From Albidovulum sediminicola (lineage in GTDB: Bacteria > Pseudomonadota > Alphaproteobacteria > Rhodobacterales > Rhodobacteraceae): a stretch of DNA of 64,000 nucleotides. The notes under the pieces are model-generated. The model had not been told where the DNA came from, did no database searches, and saw only the letters and a program-made list of their open reading frames with translations. Position 1 is the first letter of the stretch; each line of letters begins with the position of its first letter. The stretch covers positions 124,001-188,000 of the forward strand of contig NZ_JAOWLA010000008.1 in the NCBI RefSeq assembly GCF_025751575.1, in the 5' to 3' direction. Positions 8,543-16,076 of this stretch are shown one piece after another. The position numbers and the translations under genes are program-made.

Positions 8543-9391
8543 ATGGGGGTAAGGGTTTTCGATGACCGCGTCTGCCACCTGGGCGAAGGCCCCCTTTGGC
8601 ACCCGTCCCTCCAAACGCTTTTCTGGTTTGACATCCTCAACTGCAAACTGCTTGCCCGAGGACCGGGCGGGCCGCGCGAATGGCAGTTCGACGAGCACCA
8701 TTCCGCAGCCGGCATCATTGACGAAGCGACGCTTCTGATCGCGTCTGAAACGGGCCTGTGGCGATTCGACATCGCCACGGGCACCCGCGCCCGTCTCGTT
8801 CCGCTGGAGGCGGAGCGCGCGGACACACGCTCGAACGATGGCCGCGCGGACCCGTTTGGCGGGTTCTGGATCGGTACGATGGGCAAGCATGCCGAGCCCG
8901 GCCAAGGGTCGATCTATCGCTACCACAGGGGCGAATTGCGGCGCCTCCACACCGGCTTGACGATCCCGAACGCGATCTGCTTCGCACCCGGCGGCACACA
9001 TGCCTATTTCGCCTGCACGCGGTCGCGGAAGATCCGGCGCCAGCGGCTGGATACGCAGGGATGGCCTGCGGCGGAGGCCGAGGTCTTCCTGGACCTGCGG
9101 GCGGAAGGCCTGAACCCGGATGGCGCCGTCTGCGACGACGAAGGCTTTCTTTGGAACGCGCAATGGGGCGCTGGCCGCGTCGCGCGGTACCGCCCGGACG
9201 GGGCCTTCGACCGCGCGATCGAGGTTCCCGGCCTGCATTGCTCTTGCCCGGCCTTCGGGGGCGCCGAGATGCGGACGCTCTTCGCCACGACCGCGCAAGA
9301 AGGGCTCGAACGCCCCGACGCAGCGCAGGGCCTCGTCTATGCAACCGACCTTTCCGTCAAGGGGCGCGAAGAACCGCGTGTCATCCTTTGA
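8543..9391 (+). CDS. SMP-30/gluconolactonase family sugar lactonase
   Basis: A 282-aa beta-propeller lactonase of the SMP-30/LRE family. Metal-ligand regions are visible as HLGEGPLWH (Glu near residue 15), RSNDGRADPFGGFWIGTM (Asn/Asp near 100) and NPDGAVCDDEGFLWNAQWG (Asp near 195). It would open the aldono-lactone made by the sugar 1-dehydrogenase, giving L-arabonate or D-galactonate. The ATG at 8543 starts one base after the aldolase stop, so it is the last gene of the operon seen here. No clear terminator follows; the 34 bases before the convergent regulator gene hold nothing else. Confidence 0.88.
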   Translation: MGVRVFDDRVCHLGEGPLWHPSLQTLFWFDILNCKLLARGPGGPREWQFDEHHSAAGIIDEATLLIASETGLWRFDIATGTRARLVPLEAERADTRSNDGRADPFGGFWIGTMGKHAEPGQGSIYRYHRGELRRLHTGLTIPNAICFAPGGTHAYFACTRSRKIRRQRLDTQGWPAAEAEVFLDLRAEGLNPDGAVCDDEGFLWNAQWGAGRVARYRPDGAFDRAIEVPGLHCSCPAFGGAEMRTLFATTAQEGLERPDAAQGLVYATDLSVKGREEPRVIL

Positions 9392-9425
9392 CCGTCAAGG
9401 CGGGCGCGTTCGCGATGGCGGCCGG

Positions 9426-9839
9426 TCACACCTTGGCGGGGTGATAGACGCAGTCGGCCAATGAGCTGCGGTTGAGGTCGGCGATGAAGGCGGCTTCGGC
9501 CTCGGCGAGCCGCACTTTCAGCCGGCAGCGGGGCGTCAGCGTGCAGGCGGCGCCGCCGGGCAGGAAACACTCGACCAGCGCCTGATCGGCCTCAAGCCGC
9601 GCGACGACATCACCAAGCCGGATGTCTTCGGGCGGGCGCGCCAGCACCGCCCCGCCGCCGCCCCCGCGCCGGGTTTCGAGGTATCCCGCGGCGGCCAGGG
9701 CAGAGATGACCTTTGCCAGGTGATTGCGCGACACGCGGAATTCGTCCGCGAGTTCGGCGGTGGTGAACGGCCGGGCCGGATCGCCCGCCAGCCGCATGAG
9801 CACACGCAGCCCGAAGTCGGTGAATGTCGTGAGGCGCAA
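9426..9839 (-). CDS. nsrR: Rrf2 family regulator, NsrR-like Fe-S nitric oxide sensor
   Basis: A 137-aa Rrf2 protein: winged helix at residues 1-65 (FTDFGLRVLMRLA, LADEFRVSRNHLAKVI) and a cluster loop with Cys91, Cys99 and Cys105 in CFLPGGAACTLTPRC. This fits NsrR, which senses NO through an Fe-S cluster, although the first gap (seven residues) is two longer than in E. coli NsrR. The start is TTG at 9839: MRLTTFTDFGL is where Rrf2 proteins begin, GGGAGA lies 6 bases upstream, and the longer open frame is an artefact. It diverges from the ubiTUV-nnrS genes and probably controls them. Confidence 0.8.
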   Translation of the reverse strand: MRLTTFTDFGLRVLMRLAGDPARPFTTAELADEFRVSRNHLAKVISALAAAGYLETRRGGGGGAVLARPPEDIRLGDVVARLEADQALVECFLPGGAACTLTPRCRLKVRLAEAEAAFIADLNRSSLADCVYHPAKV

Positions 9840-9853
9840 GGCCGATCTCCCGG

Positions 9854-9907
9854 TTTGGTATTTACAATGCGTATTAAGCGGGTGTAATCGGCAAATCAAA
9901 TACCAAA
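9854..9907. promoter_or_regulatory. Divergent control region with perfect 10-bp inverted repeat
   Basis: The 268-bp gap between the NsrR-like gene and the DUF2478 gene is locally AT-rich. TTTGGTATTT (9854-9863) is repeated inverted as AAATACCAAA (9898-9907), with 34 bases between. The left arm also sits in TTGGTATTTACAATGCG, loosely like an NsrR palindrome (ATTT and AAT halves). The arms are good operator candidates for the adjacent Rrf2 regulator; one lies only 15 bases from its TTG start, which suggests autoregulation. No exact FNR box was found. Beyond 9920 the gap holds no other recognisable element. Confidence 0.45.
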
Positions 9908-10107
9908 TCACCTCTGTCACCAGAGCAGCGGGGCCCATTCGGCGATGAAGGACACACCCCAGCAACACACCCGACATAGCACGGGAACCGGGGGCGCACA
10001 CACCCTGCCCCGCCCGCGTCCGACCCCTCGCCACGGATCGGCTGCGATGCCACGGGTCACGGTAGCGGGCGGCGCGCCCTTGCCCTGCGGCGCGTGGGGG
10101 TAAGAAC

Positions 10108-10653
10108 ATGGCAATCGCATCCATCATGGCCAACGGACGCGGCGCAACGGATCGGCTGCTGGCGGCGGTGGTCACCCGGCTGACCGGAGAGGGTGTCAGG
10201 GTGCTGGGCGCGCTGCGCCCAACAGGGCAAGGCGCGGCGACGGGCCACTGCGACAGCGACCTCTGGATGCTGCCCGACGGACCAATTGTGCGGATCACGC
10301 AGGACCTGGGCGCCGGCTCCACGGCCTGCCGGATGGATGCCGGGGCGCTGGAAGGGGCGGTCGGGATCGCGACCGCGCGCCTGGCGGCCCAAGGCGCGGA
10401 CTTGGTCGTGCTGAACAAGTTCGGCCTCCGTGAGGCCGAGGGGCGCGGTTTTCGCACCCTGATCGCCGAGGCGCTGGACCGCGGCGTGCCGGTCCTGACC
10501 GGCCTGTCCGAACCCCATCGGGCGGCTTTCGACCGTTTCGCGGCAGGCATGGCCACCAGCCTGCCACCCGAGGAGCACGCCGTGCTGACATGGTGCCGGG
10601 GCGTCGTGGCGGCTTCGAAGACCGGCTTGCCGGCAGAACAGGAACATCTGTGA
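10108..10653 (+). CDS. DUF2478 domain protein
   Basis: A 181-aa protein of the DUF2478 family, recognised by LWMLPDGPIVRITQDLG and VVLNKFGLREAEGRGFR. The family resembles small NTPases and is often found next to nitrate/NO-respiration or molybdenum-related genes; its biochemical role is not settled. The ATG is preceded by GGGGGTAAG. It begins the divergent operon opposite the NsrR-like regulator and overlaps the ubiT start by one base (TGATG), so it is probably co-translated with the anaerobic ubiquinone genes. Confidence 0.75.
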   Translation: MAIASIMANGRGATDRLLAAVVTRLTGEGVRVLGALRPTGQGAATGHCDSDLWMLPDGPIVRITQDLGAGSTACRMDAGALEGAVGIATARLAAQGADLVVLNKFGLREAEGRGFRTLIAEALDRGVPVLTGLSEPHRAAFDRFAAGMATSLPPEEHAVLTWCRGVVAASKTGLPAEQEHL

Positions 10654-11162
10654 TGAGCTCAACAGTCGATACGAACCCTCGCAACCGGACCATCGGGGGG
10701 GCGGTCGTATCGCGGCTGGCCTGTGCTGCCGTCCAGCCGATCCTCTCCCGCGTCGTGCGGCGGGTCGCGGCGCGGCATCCGTCGCTGTTTGCGCGTCTCG
10801 GGCCGCACCAGTCGACGGACTTCCTGATTGATCCGATCGAATTGCCCTTCGCGCTACACCTGCGCCCCGATCCGAAGGCGCTGGTCTTTCGGGCGGTGCC
10901 CCGCGACGCGGCGCCGAAGGCGGGCGCGGTAATCCGGGGGCGGTTTCTGCTCCTCCTGGAGCTGATGGACTCCGAGGAGGACGGCGACGCGGCCTTCTTC
11001 TCCCGCGATCTGGAGGTTGCGGGCGACACCGAAGCGGTGGTGCGGCTGCGCAACGCGCTTGACGATGTGGACGGCTCGATCGCCGAGGAGGCAGCCGCGA
11101 TGTTCGGCCCCCCCGGCAAAGCGATCCTCGCGCGGTTGCGCCGCGCCTATTCCGAGACCTGA
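10653..11162 (+). CDS. ubiT: UbiT-like SCP2 protein, O2-independent ubiquinone synthesis
   Basis: A 169-aa protein with an SCP2 sterol-carrier fold (residues about 45-150: TDFLIDPIELPFALHLRPD, VIRGRFLLLLELMDSEEDGDAAFFSRDL). Size and the SCP2 core match E. coli UbiT (YhbT, 174 aa), a lipid-binding accessory factor that probably holds isoprenoid quinone intermediates during anaerobic ubiquinone synthesis. The identification depends on the adjacent ubiU and ubiV genes. Start ATG 10653 overlaps the preceding stop; a longer frame from 10590 lies within the upstream gene and is unlikely. Confidence 0.85.
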   Translation: MSSTVDTNPRNRTIGGAVVSRLACAAVQPILSRVVRRVAARHPSLFARLGPHQSTDFLIDPIELPFALHLRPDPKALVFRAVPRDAAPKAGAVIRGRFLLLLELMDSEEDGDAAFFSRDLEVAGDTEAVVRLRNALDDVDGSIAEEAAAMFGPPGKAILARLRRAYSET

Positions 11163-11179
11163 AAGGACTGCGAACGAAG

Positions 11180-12178
11180 ATGAGCCTTGCCGAATTGATC
11201 TGTCCCGCCGGCACGCCCGCAGCCCTGCGCACGGCGGTCGATGCCGGTGCCGACGCCGTCTATTGCGGCTTTCAGGACGCCACCAACGCCCGCAACTTCC
11301 CGGGGCTGAACTTCACCCCAGAGGAACTGGCCGAGGCCGTCGCCTATGCCCATGCGAAGGGCGCGAAAGTGCTGCTCGCGCTCAATACCTACCCGCCGGC
11401 GGGCAAGGTCGACCTTTGGCGGCAGGCGGCCGACACGGGCGCCAGGCTTGGGGTCGATGCTTTCATCGTCGCGGACATGGGCGTGGCCGATTACATCGCG
11501 CGCACCCATCCGGGCATCCGTCTGCATCTGTCGGTGCAGGCCGCGGCCTCCAGCCCCGAGGCGATCCGCTACTACTGCGAGAACTTCGGCGTGAAGCGTG
11601 TGGTCCTGCCGCGCATCCTGACGATCCCGGAGATCCGCCAGATCCGCAAGGAAATCCCCTGCGAGATCGAGACCTTCATCTTCGGCAACCACGGGCTGAT
11701 GGTCGAAGGCCGGTGCAGCCTGACCAATTACCTGACCGGGCAATCCACGAACATGGACGGGGTGTGCTCGCCCGCCTCCGACGTCGAATACGCGCGCCAT
11801 GCCGACGGGTCGATGTCGTCGCAACTGGCGGGTTTCACGATCGACTGCTTCGGCGCCGAGGAAAAGGCCGGCTATCCCACCATCTGCAAGGGGCGCTACA
11901 CCGCGCCGCACCGGCCCAAGGGTTACTACGCCTTCGAGGAGCCGATCAGCCTGAACCTGTCGCAGCTCCTGCCGGAGCTGATCGATGCGGGCGTTCACGC
12001 CTTCAAGATCGAGGGCCGCCAAAGGTCGAAATCCTACGTTCGGGGCGTGGTGACGGCCTTTCGCAAGGCGGTCGATGACATCCGCGCCGGACGCCCCGCC
12101 AACATGGCGGACCTGGTCGCGCTGACCGAGGGGCAAAAGCAGACCCAAGGCGCCTTCGAGACGAAGAAATGGCGGTGA
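11180..12178 (+). CDS. ubiU: UbiU, O2-independent ubiquinone hydroxylase subunit (peptidase U32 family)
   Basis: A 332-aa U32-family protein, the same length as E. coli UbiU (331). Seen: start LICPAGTPAALRTAVDAGADAVYCG, MVEGRCSLTNYLTG, GVCSPAS and AGYPTICKGRY, then IKIEGRQRS-like FKIEGRQRSKSYV. UbiU pairs with UbiV as 4Fe-4S proteins that hydroxylate ubiquinone precursors without oxygen. Three ligand cysteines are present (179, 196, 236). The fourth, which in E. coli lies seven residues before the GRC cysteine, is Gly172 here, while an extra Cys223 is present. An SD-like GAAAGGACTG precedes the ATG. Confidence 0.9.
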   Translation: MSLAELICPAGTPAALRTAVDAGADAVYCGFQDATNARNFPGLNFTPEELAEAVAYAHAKGAKVLLALNTYPPAGKVDLWRQAADTGARLGVDAFIVADMGVADYIARTHPGIRLHLSVQAAASSPEAIRYYCENFGVKRVVLPRILTIPEIRQIRKEIPCEIETFIFGNHGLMVEGRCSLTNYLTGQSTNMDGVCSPASDVEYARHADGSMSSQLAGFTIDCFGAEEKAGYPTICKGRYTAPHRPKGYYAFEEPISLNLSQLLPELIDAGVHAFKIEGRQRSKSYVRGVVTAFRKAVDDIRAGRPANMADLVALTEGQKQTQGAFETKKWR

Positions 12179-12183
12179 GAGAG

Positions 12184-13095
12184 ATGATCAAGCTGACCCT
12201 GGGCCCGATCGCCTATCACTGGAGCGCCGAGCGGCGGCGCGATTTCTACGCCCGGATCGCCGATGAGGCTCCGATCGATGAGGTCTATCTTGGCGAGGTG
12301 ATCTGCTCGAAGCGCGCGCCCTTCTTCGAGGCCGATCTTCCCGCGACCCTCGAACGGCTGGAACGCGGCGGCAAGACGGTCATCCTGTCGTCGCTGGCCG
12401 AGGTGATGCTGAAACGCGAGCGCAAGGCAACCGCGGACCTGGCCGAACTCGCCTCCCCCGAGATCGAGATCAACAACGCCGCCGGTCTTTACGCCCGGGG
12501 GGACCGGCCCCACCGGGTGGGCCCCTTCATGAACGCCTATAACGAGGCCGCGATCGCCTGGATGGCCAGCCGGGGCGCCACCCATGTCTGCCTGCCGGGC
12601 GAGTTGCCGGCGCCCTCGATCGACGTCGCCGCGCAGGCGGCGCGCGCACTGGGGCTCGGCGTCGAGGTGCAGGTGTTTGGCCGCGCCTCGCTCGCGGTGT
12701 CGGCGCGCTGCTACCACGCCCGCGCGCATCACCGCACCAAGGACAACTGCCAGTTCGTCTGCGAGGAGGACCCGGACGGAATGCCGCTGAGAACCAGCGA
12801 CGACAGGCCGATCCTGCGCGTGAACGGCATCCAGACCCAATCCGAAAGCTACATCGACCTTCTGCCCGAGATGGGGCGCCTCATCGCGGATGGCGTGACC
12901 CACCTGCGGCTGATGCCGCAGGCCGTCGACATGGTGGCGGTCGCTGGCCTTTACCGCGAGGCACTGGACGGCCGCCAAACGGTCGCGGCAGCCGAGGAAG
13001 GGCTAAGGGCGCTTTGCGGGAATGTCGCCTTCAGCAACGGCTTCTATCACGGCGCCGCGGGTTATAGGCGGATCGCGAACGCCGTGCCCGCATAG
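12184..13095 (+). CDS. ubiV: UbiV, O2-independent ubiquinone hydroxylase subunit (peptidase U32 family)
   Basis: A 303-aa U32-family protein, partner of UbiU. Four cysteines fit the E. coli UbiV 4Fe-4S ligands: Cys41 (GEVICSKR), Cys176, Cys189 and Cys193 (RCYHARAHHRTKDNCQFVC), with 13- and 4-residue steps identical to the E. coli pattern. ATG 12184 is chosen because GGTGAGAGAG lies just before it; ATG 12169 in the same frame would overlap ubiU by ten bases. It should act in the cytosol with UbiU and UbiT in anaerobic ring hydroxylation of ubiquinone, feeding nitrate/NO respiration. Confidence 0.9.
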   Translation: MIKLTLGPIAYHWSAERRRDFYARIADEAPIDEVYLGEVICSKRAPFFEADLPATLERLERGGKTVILSSLAEVMLKRERKATADLAELASPEIEINNAAGLYARGDRPHRVGPFMNAYNEAAIAWMASRGATHVCLPGELPAPSIDVAAQAARALGLGVEVQVFGRASLAVSARCYHARAHHRTKDNCQFVCEEDPDGMPLRTSDDRPILRVNGIQTQSESYIDLLPEMGRLIADGVTHLRLMPQAVDMVAVAGLYREALDGRQTVAAAEEGLRALCGNVAFSNGFYHGAAGYRRIANAVPA

Positions 13096-13113
13096 GAACG
13101 GAGGGACCGGACC

Positions 13114-14316
13114 GTGGCCGGGACGACAGCAGAACAGATGCGCGCCTGGAAGGGCCCCGCCATCCTGACCTACGGGTTCCGCCCGTTCTTCTTCGGGGGC
13201 GCGGTCTTCGCAGCGCTGGCGATGCTGCTCTGGGTGCCGATGCTGACGGGGTGGCTTTCCTTGCCGACGCACTTCGCCCCGGTCAGCTGGCATGCGCATG
13301 AATTCCTTTACGGCTATCTGAGCGCGGTCGCGGCGGGCTTTCTGCTGACGGCGGTACCGAACTGGACCGGGCGGCTGCCGATCGTGGGCTGGCGCCTGGG
13401 TTTTCTGGCCGCGCTTTGGCTGGCGGGGCGGCTGGCGGTCGCGACCTCGGCCCTGCTGCCCGCGGGGCTGGTCGCGGCGATCGACCTTGCCTTCCCGCTG
13501 CTCTTCGCGCTCGCCATCGGACGGGAAATCGTCGCCGGGCGGAACTGGCGCAACCTCGTCGTCCTAGCGATGCTTTCGGTCTTCACGCTGGGCAACGCGC
13601 TTTTTCACTGGGAGGCGGCGCGGGGCGATCTAGCGGCGCAGGGGGTGGGCCTCCGGCTGGGGCTTGGCGCCGCGATCCTGATGATTGCGATGATCGGTGG
13701 GCGCATCGTCCCCTCATTCACCCGCAACTGGCTGGTCAAGCGGGGCGGCGGGGCGCTGCCCGCACCGCCGATGCAGCGCTTCGACAAAGCGGCAATGCTG
13801 GTGCTTCTGGCGGCGGGCCTCGCCTGGGTCGGGGCGCCAGAGGCGACCGCGACGGGCGCGCTGCTGCTGACATCGGGGCTCCTGCATCTGGTGCGTTTGG
13901 CCCGCTGGTGCGGTCATCGGACGGCCGCCGAGCCGCTGGTTCTGGTCCTGCATCTGGGCTATCTGTTTCTGCCGCTCGGGGCGCTGGCGATCGGAACCGG
14001 TATTCTCTGGCCCGACCTGATTGACCGTGCCGCCGCCCAGCACCTGTGGATGGCGGGCGCCATCGGGCTCATGACCCTGGCCGTGATGACGCGGGCAACG
14101 CTTGGGCATACCGGGCAAGCGTTGTCGGCAGGCCCCGCGACCGTGGCGATCTATGCCGCCATGGCTTTGGCAACGCTGGCCCGTTTCTCAGCCAGCCTCT
14201 GGCCCGAGGCCGCGACATGGTTGCACCCCCTGGCCGGGCTGGCCTGGGTCCTGGCCTTCGCGGGCTTCGCGCTAAGCTACGGCCCGGCGCTGCTGCGCCC
14301 CTGGCGCGCTGGCTGA
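13114..14316 (+). CDS. nnrS: NnrS family haem-copper membrane protein (first copy)
   Basis: A 400-aa polytopic membrane protein with about twelve hydrophobic segments. NnrS hallmarks seen: YGFRPFFFGG near the N-terminus, WHAHEFLYGYLSAVAAGFLLTAVPNWTG, and GGRIVPSFTRNW in the middle. NnrS proteins relieve nitrosative stress and are usually under NO-responsive control, consistent with the NsrR-like gene that opens this locus. The start is GTG 13114 with GGAACGGAGGGA upstream. The gap to ubiV is 18 bases, so it is probably part of the same transcript. Confidence 0.9.
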   Translation: MAGTTAEQMRAWKGPAILTYGFRPFFFGGAVFAALAMLLWVPMLTGWLSLPTHFAPVSWHAHEFLYGYLSAVAAGFLLTAVPNWTGRLPIVGWRLGFLAALWLAGRLAVATSALLPAGLVAAIDLAFPLLFALAIGREIVAGRNWRNLVVLAMLSVFTLGNALFHWEAARGDLAAQGVGLRLGLGAAILMIAMIGGRIVPSFTRNWLVKRGGGALPAPPMQRFDKAAMLVLLAAGLAWVGAPEATATGALLLTSGLLHLVRLARWCGHRTAAEPLVLVLHLGYLFLPLGALAIGTGILWPDLIDRAAAQHLWMAGAIGLMTLAVMTRATLGHTGQALSAGPATVAIYAAMALATLARFSASLWPEAATWLHPLAGLAWVLAFAGFALSYGPALLRPWRAG

Positions 14317-14325
14317 GGAACGGCG

Positions 14326-15504
14326 GTGCCGGACCCCACGACCGTCGCGCCCCCGTGGCTGGACCGCGTCCTGGCCTCACCACATCGCCCGATGTTCATC
14401 GCGGCGGGGGTTTGGGCGCCGGTGGCCGTCGCCCTGACAACCGGGGGCGAGAGCCTGGCACCCGCGACCTCACCCTTGGGTGCGCTCGCCGCCTGGCACG
14501 CGCATGAGATGGTCTTCGGCTTCGCGGCAGCCGGGTTTGCGGGCTACACCCTGACGGCGATGAGCAGTTGGTCGACCGCAATCCGCCCGACGCGCCTGGC
14601 CGTGGCGATGCTGACGGGGGCGTGGGTCCTTGCCCGTCTGTCGGCCTGGGGCAGCCTCGGGCAGGACCCGCGCGTGGTCCTGCCGGCCGGGATCGCATTC
14701 ATGGCCTTCGTGACCGCAATCCTCGGCCTCGCAGCCCTGCGTTCCCGCCAGGCGCGCGGAGGCGTGCAGGCCCTGTTCGCGGCCCTTCTGACGGGCTTGC
14801 AGGTTGCGGCGCTGTCCGGCGTGTCCTCACCGCATTTCCCGGTACTCGCCTTCGGACTTCTGCTGTCGGTCGTCGGCGGGCGCATGGTGGCGGCCTTCAC
14901 CTGGAACCAGATGACCCAGAGCCCGGCGCAGGCGCGCCGCTTCGTCCTGGCGCGGGGTCTGGGCGCGTCCTCGGCCGCGGCGATGGTCTTGACGCTGGTG
15001 CTGGGGCTGCTTGGCCGTGACCAAGGGGCGCTCGCCATCGGCCTGCTCATCCTTGCCTCGGCCGCCGAGGCCGCACGCCTGGCACTCTGGCAGTCCCGCG
15101 GGGTCTGGCAAAGCGCCGTTCTGGCCATCTTGCATCTGGGGTACCTCTGGCTGCCGTTCGGCCTGGTACTTGTCGCTTGGTCCCGGCTCGCGGGCGTGGC
15201 GTTGCCGGAAAGCGATGCCCTGCACACCCTGGCCGCCGGCGCTATCGCCTGTTCGATCTATGCCGTCGCTGCGCGCGCGCTCGCCCGGCGCGGGCGCCAT
15301 CTTCGACCCGCGACAGTTGACCTCGCGGGCTTCACCCTGCTGTGGCTCGCGGCGGGCTTTCGGGTCTTTGCCCCCCTCGCCGCCCCTGAGGCCCCCATCG
15401 CACCGATCTTGTGGTGCACGGCCTGGGCCTTGTTCCTGTCTCGGCACCTTACCGCCCTGAAGTCACCGATACCACACCCCGTCTTCAGCGGCCCGAAGAA
15501 CTGA
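14326..15504 (+). CDS. NnrS family membrane protein (second copy)
   Basis: A 392-aa polytopic protein related to the preceding NnrS. Seen: SPHRPMFIAAGVWAP, WHAHEMVFGFAAAGFAGYTLTAMSSW and VGGRMVAAFTWNQM. It starts with GTG nine bases after the upstream stop, behind GAGGAACGGCG. The two proteins are clearly homologous but divergent, so this is an old duplication rather than a recent one. The second copy may be specialised or work together with the first. Same operon and probable NO-linked regulation. Confidence 0.85.
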   Translation: MPDPTTVAPPWLDRVLASPHRPMFIAAGVWAPVAVALTTGGESLAPATSPLGALAAWHAHEMVFGFAAAGFAGYTLTAMSSWSTAIRPTRLAVAMLTGAWVLARLSAWGSLGQDPRVVLPAGIAFMAFVTAILGLAALRSRQARGGVQALFAALLTGLQVAALSGVSSPHFPVLAFGLLLSVVGGRMVAAFTWNQMTQSPAQARRFVLARGLGASSAAAMVLTLVLGLLGRDQGALAIGLLILASAAEAARLALWQSRGVWQSAVLAILHLGYLWLPFGLVLVAWSRLAGVALPESDALHTLAAGAIACSIYAVAARALARRGRHLRPATVDLAGFTLLWLAAGFRVFAPLAAPEAPIAPILWCTAWALFLSRHLTALKSPIPHPVFSGPKN

Positions 15505-15659
15505 CCGGGCTGGCCGGCGGGGGCCGCCCGGCGAAACACGGGCGGCACCGGGAGGCTCAAGATCTTCCTTACACCGCCACGCGAAATCCCAAAGCGCCGC
15601 GCCGCCTTGCGCTGGCGCATCCTCTCCGCGACTGCCAGCCGCGCGCGCGGCATGAACAG

Positions 15660-16063
15660 CTTAGACTTTGCCCGCCCGAAATCTGCACGCCCGACTGCGG
15701 CGCCACGAAGGTCGCGGAGGCGGAGTTCGTGATGGCGAATACGCCCGGCATGTCGCGCGCCTTGCCGCGCCAGGTCGAGGAAATGGGCGTACTGGCCGAA
15801 ATCGAAGTCTTTGACACCGGCCACCTCTGGTGCGCGAAGCAACCGGTCGAGCAAGGCGGCCCGGGGCCCCAACACGCGTGCAACGGCGCCAGCGCGCCCT
15901 GCGGCGCGCCAAAGGACCTGAACACCTTCCTTGCGATGGTCAACGCAGTCCCGCGCGGATGGATCCGGTCGGCCTGCTGCACAAGATGGGCGCGCGGGCC
16001 ATGACGGCCGCCGATGTGCGCGACCGCCTGGGCCCGGCACTGCGCGCGCGCCTCGCCGCTTGA
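15660..16063 (+). pseudogene. Remnant of a BKACE (DUF849) beta-keto acid cleavage enzyme
   Basis: One frame (from about 15672) reads EICTPDCG, AEFVMANTPGM, EIEVFDTGHLW and KDLNTFLAMVNAVP, a recognisable BKACE core. A second frame ending at 16063 reads KMGARAMTAADVRDRLG, the usual BKACE C-terminus. The piece between (the NAD-like loop and about 80 residues) is missing, and the N-terminal half is absent or unrecognisable. So this is a gene with frameshift and internal deletion. Bases 15505-15660 hold nothing else that can be supported. The remnant implies that a carnitine/lysine-type keto acid pathway was lost here. Confidence 0.65.
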
Positions 16064-16076
16064 GACGCCCGGACGC

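Noticed and set aside
9870-9900. FNR/FnrL box in the nsrR-ubiT gap
   Set aside because: TTG and CAA halves are present but at the wrong spacing, and no TTGAT-N4-ATCAA match exists.
9840-10556. Long minus-strand frame continuing upstream of the NsrR-like gene
   Set aside because: It crosses the divergent promoter and runs antisense to the DUF2478 gene; Rrf2 proteins start at MRLTTFTDFGL, so the TTG at 9839 is used.
15258-16040. 260-codon minus-strand frame over the nnrS end and BKACE remnant
   Set aside because: Overlaps the 3-prime end of nnrS and the BKACE motifs lie on the plus strand; no motif in this frame.
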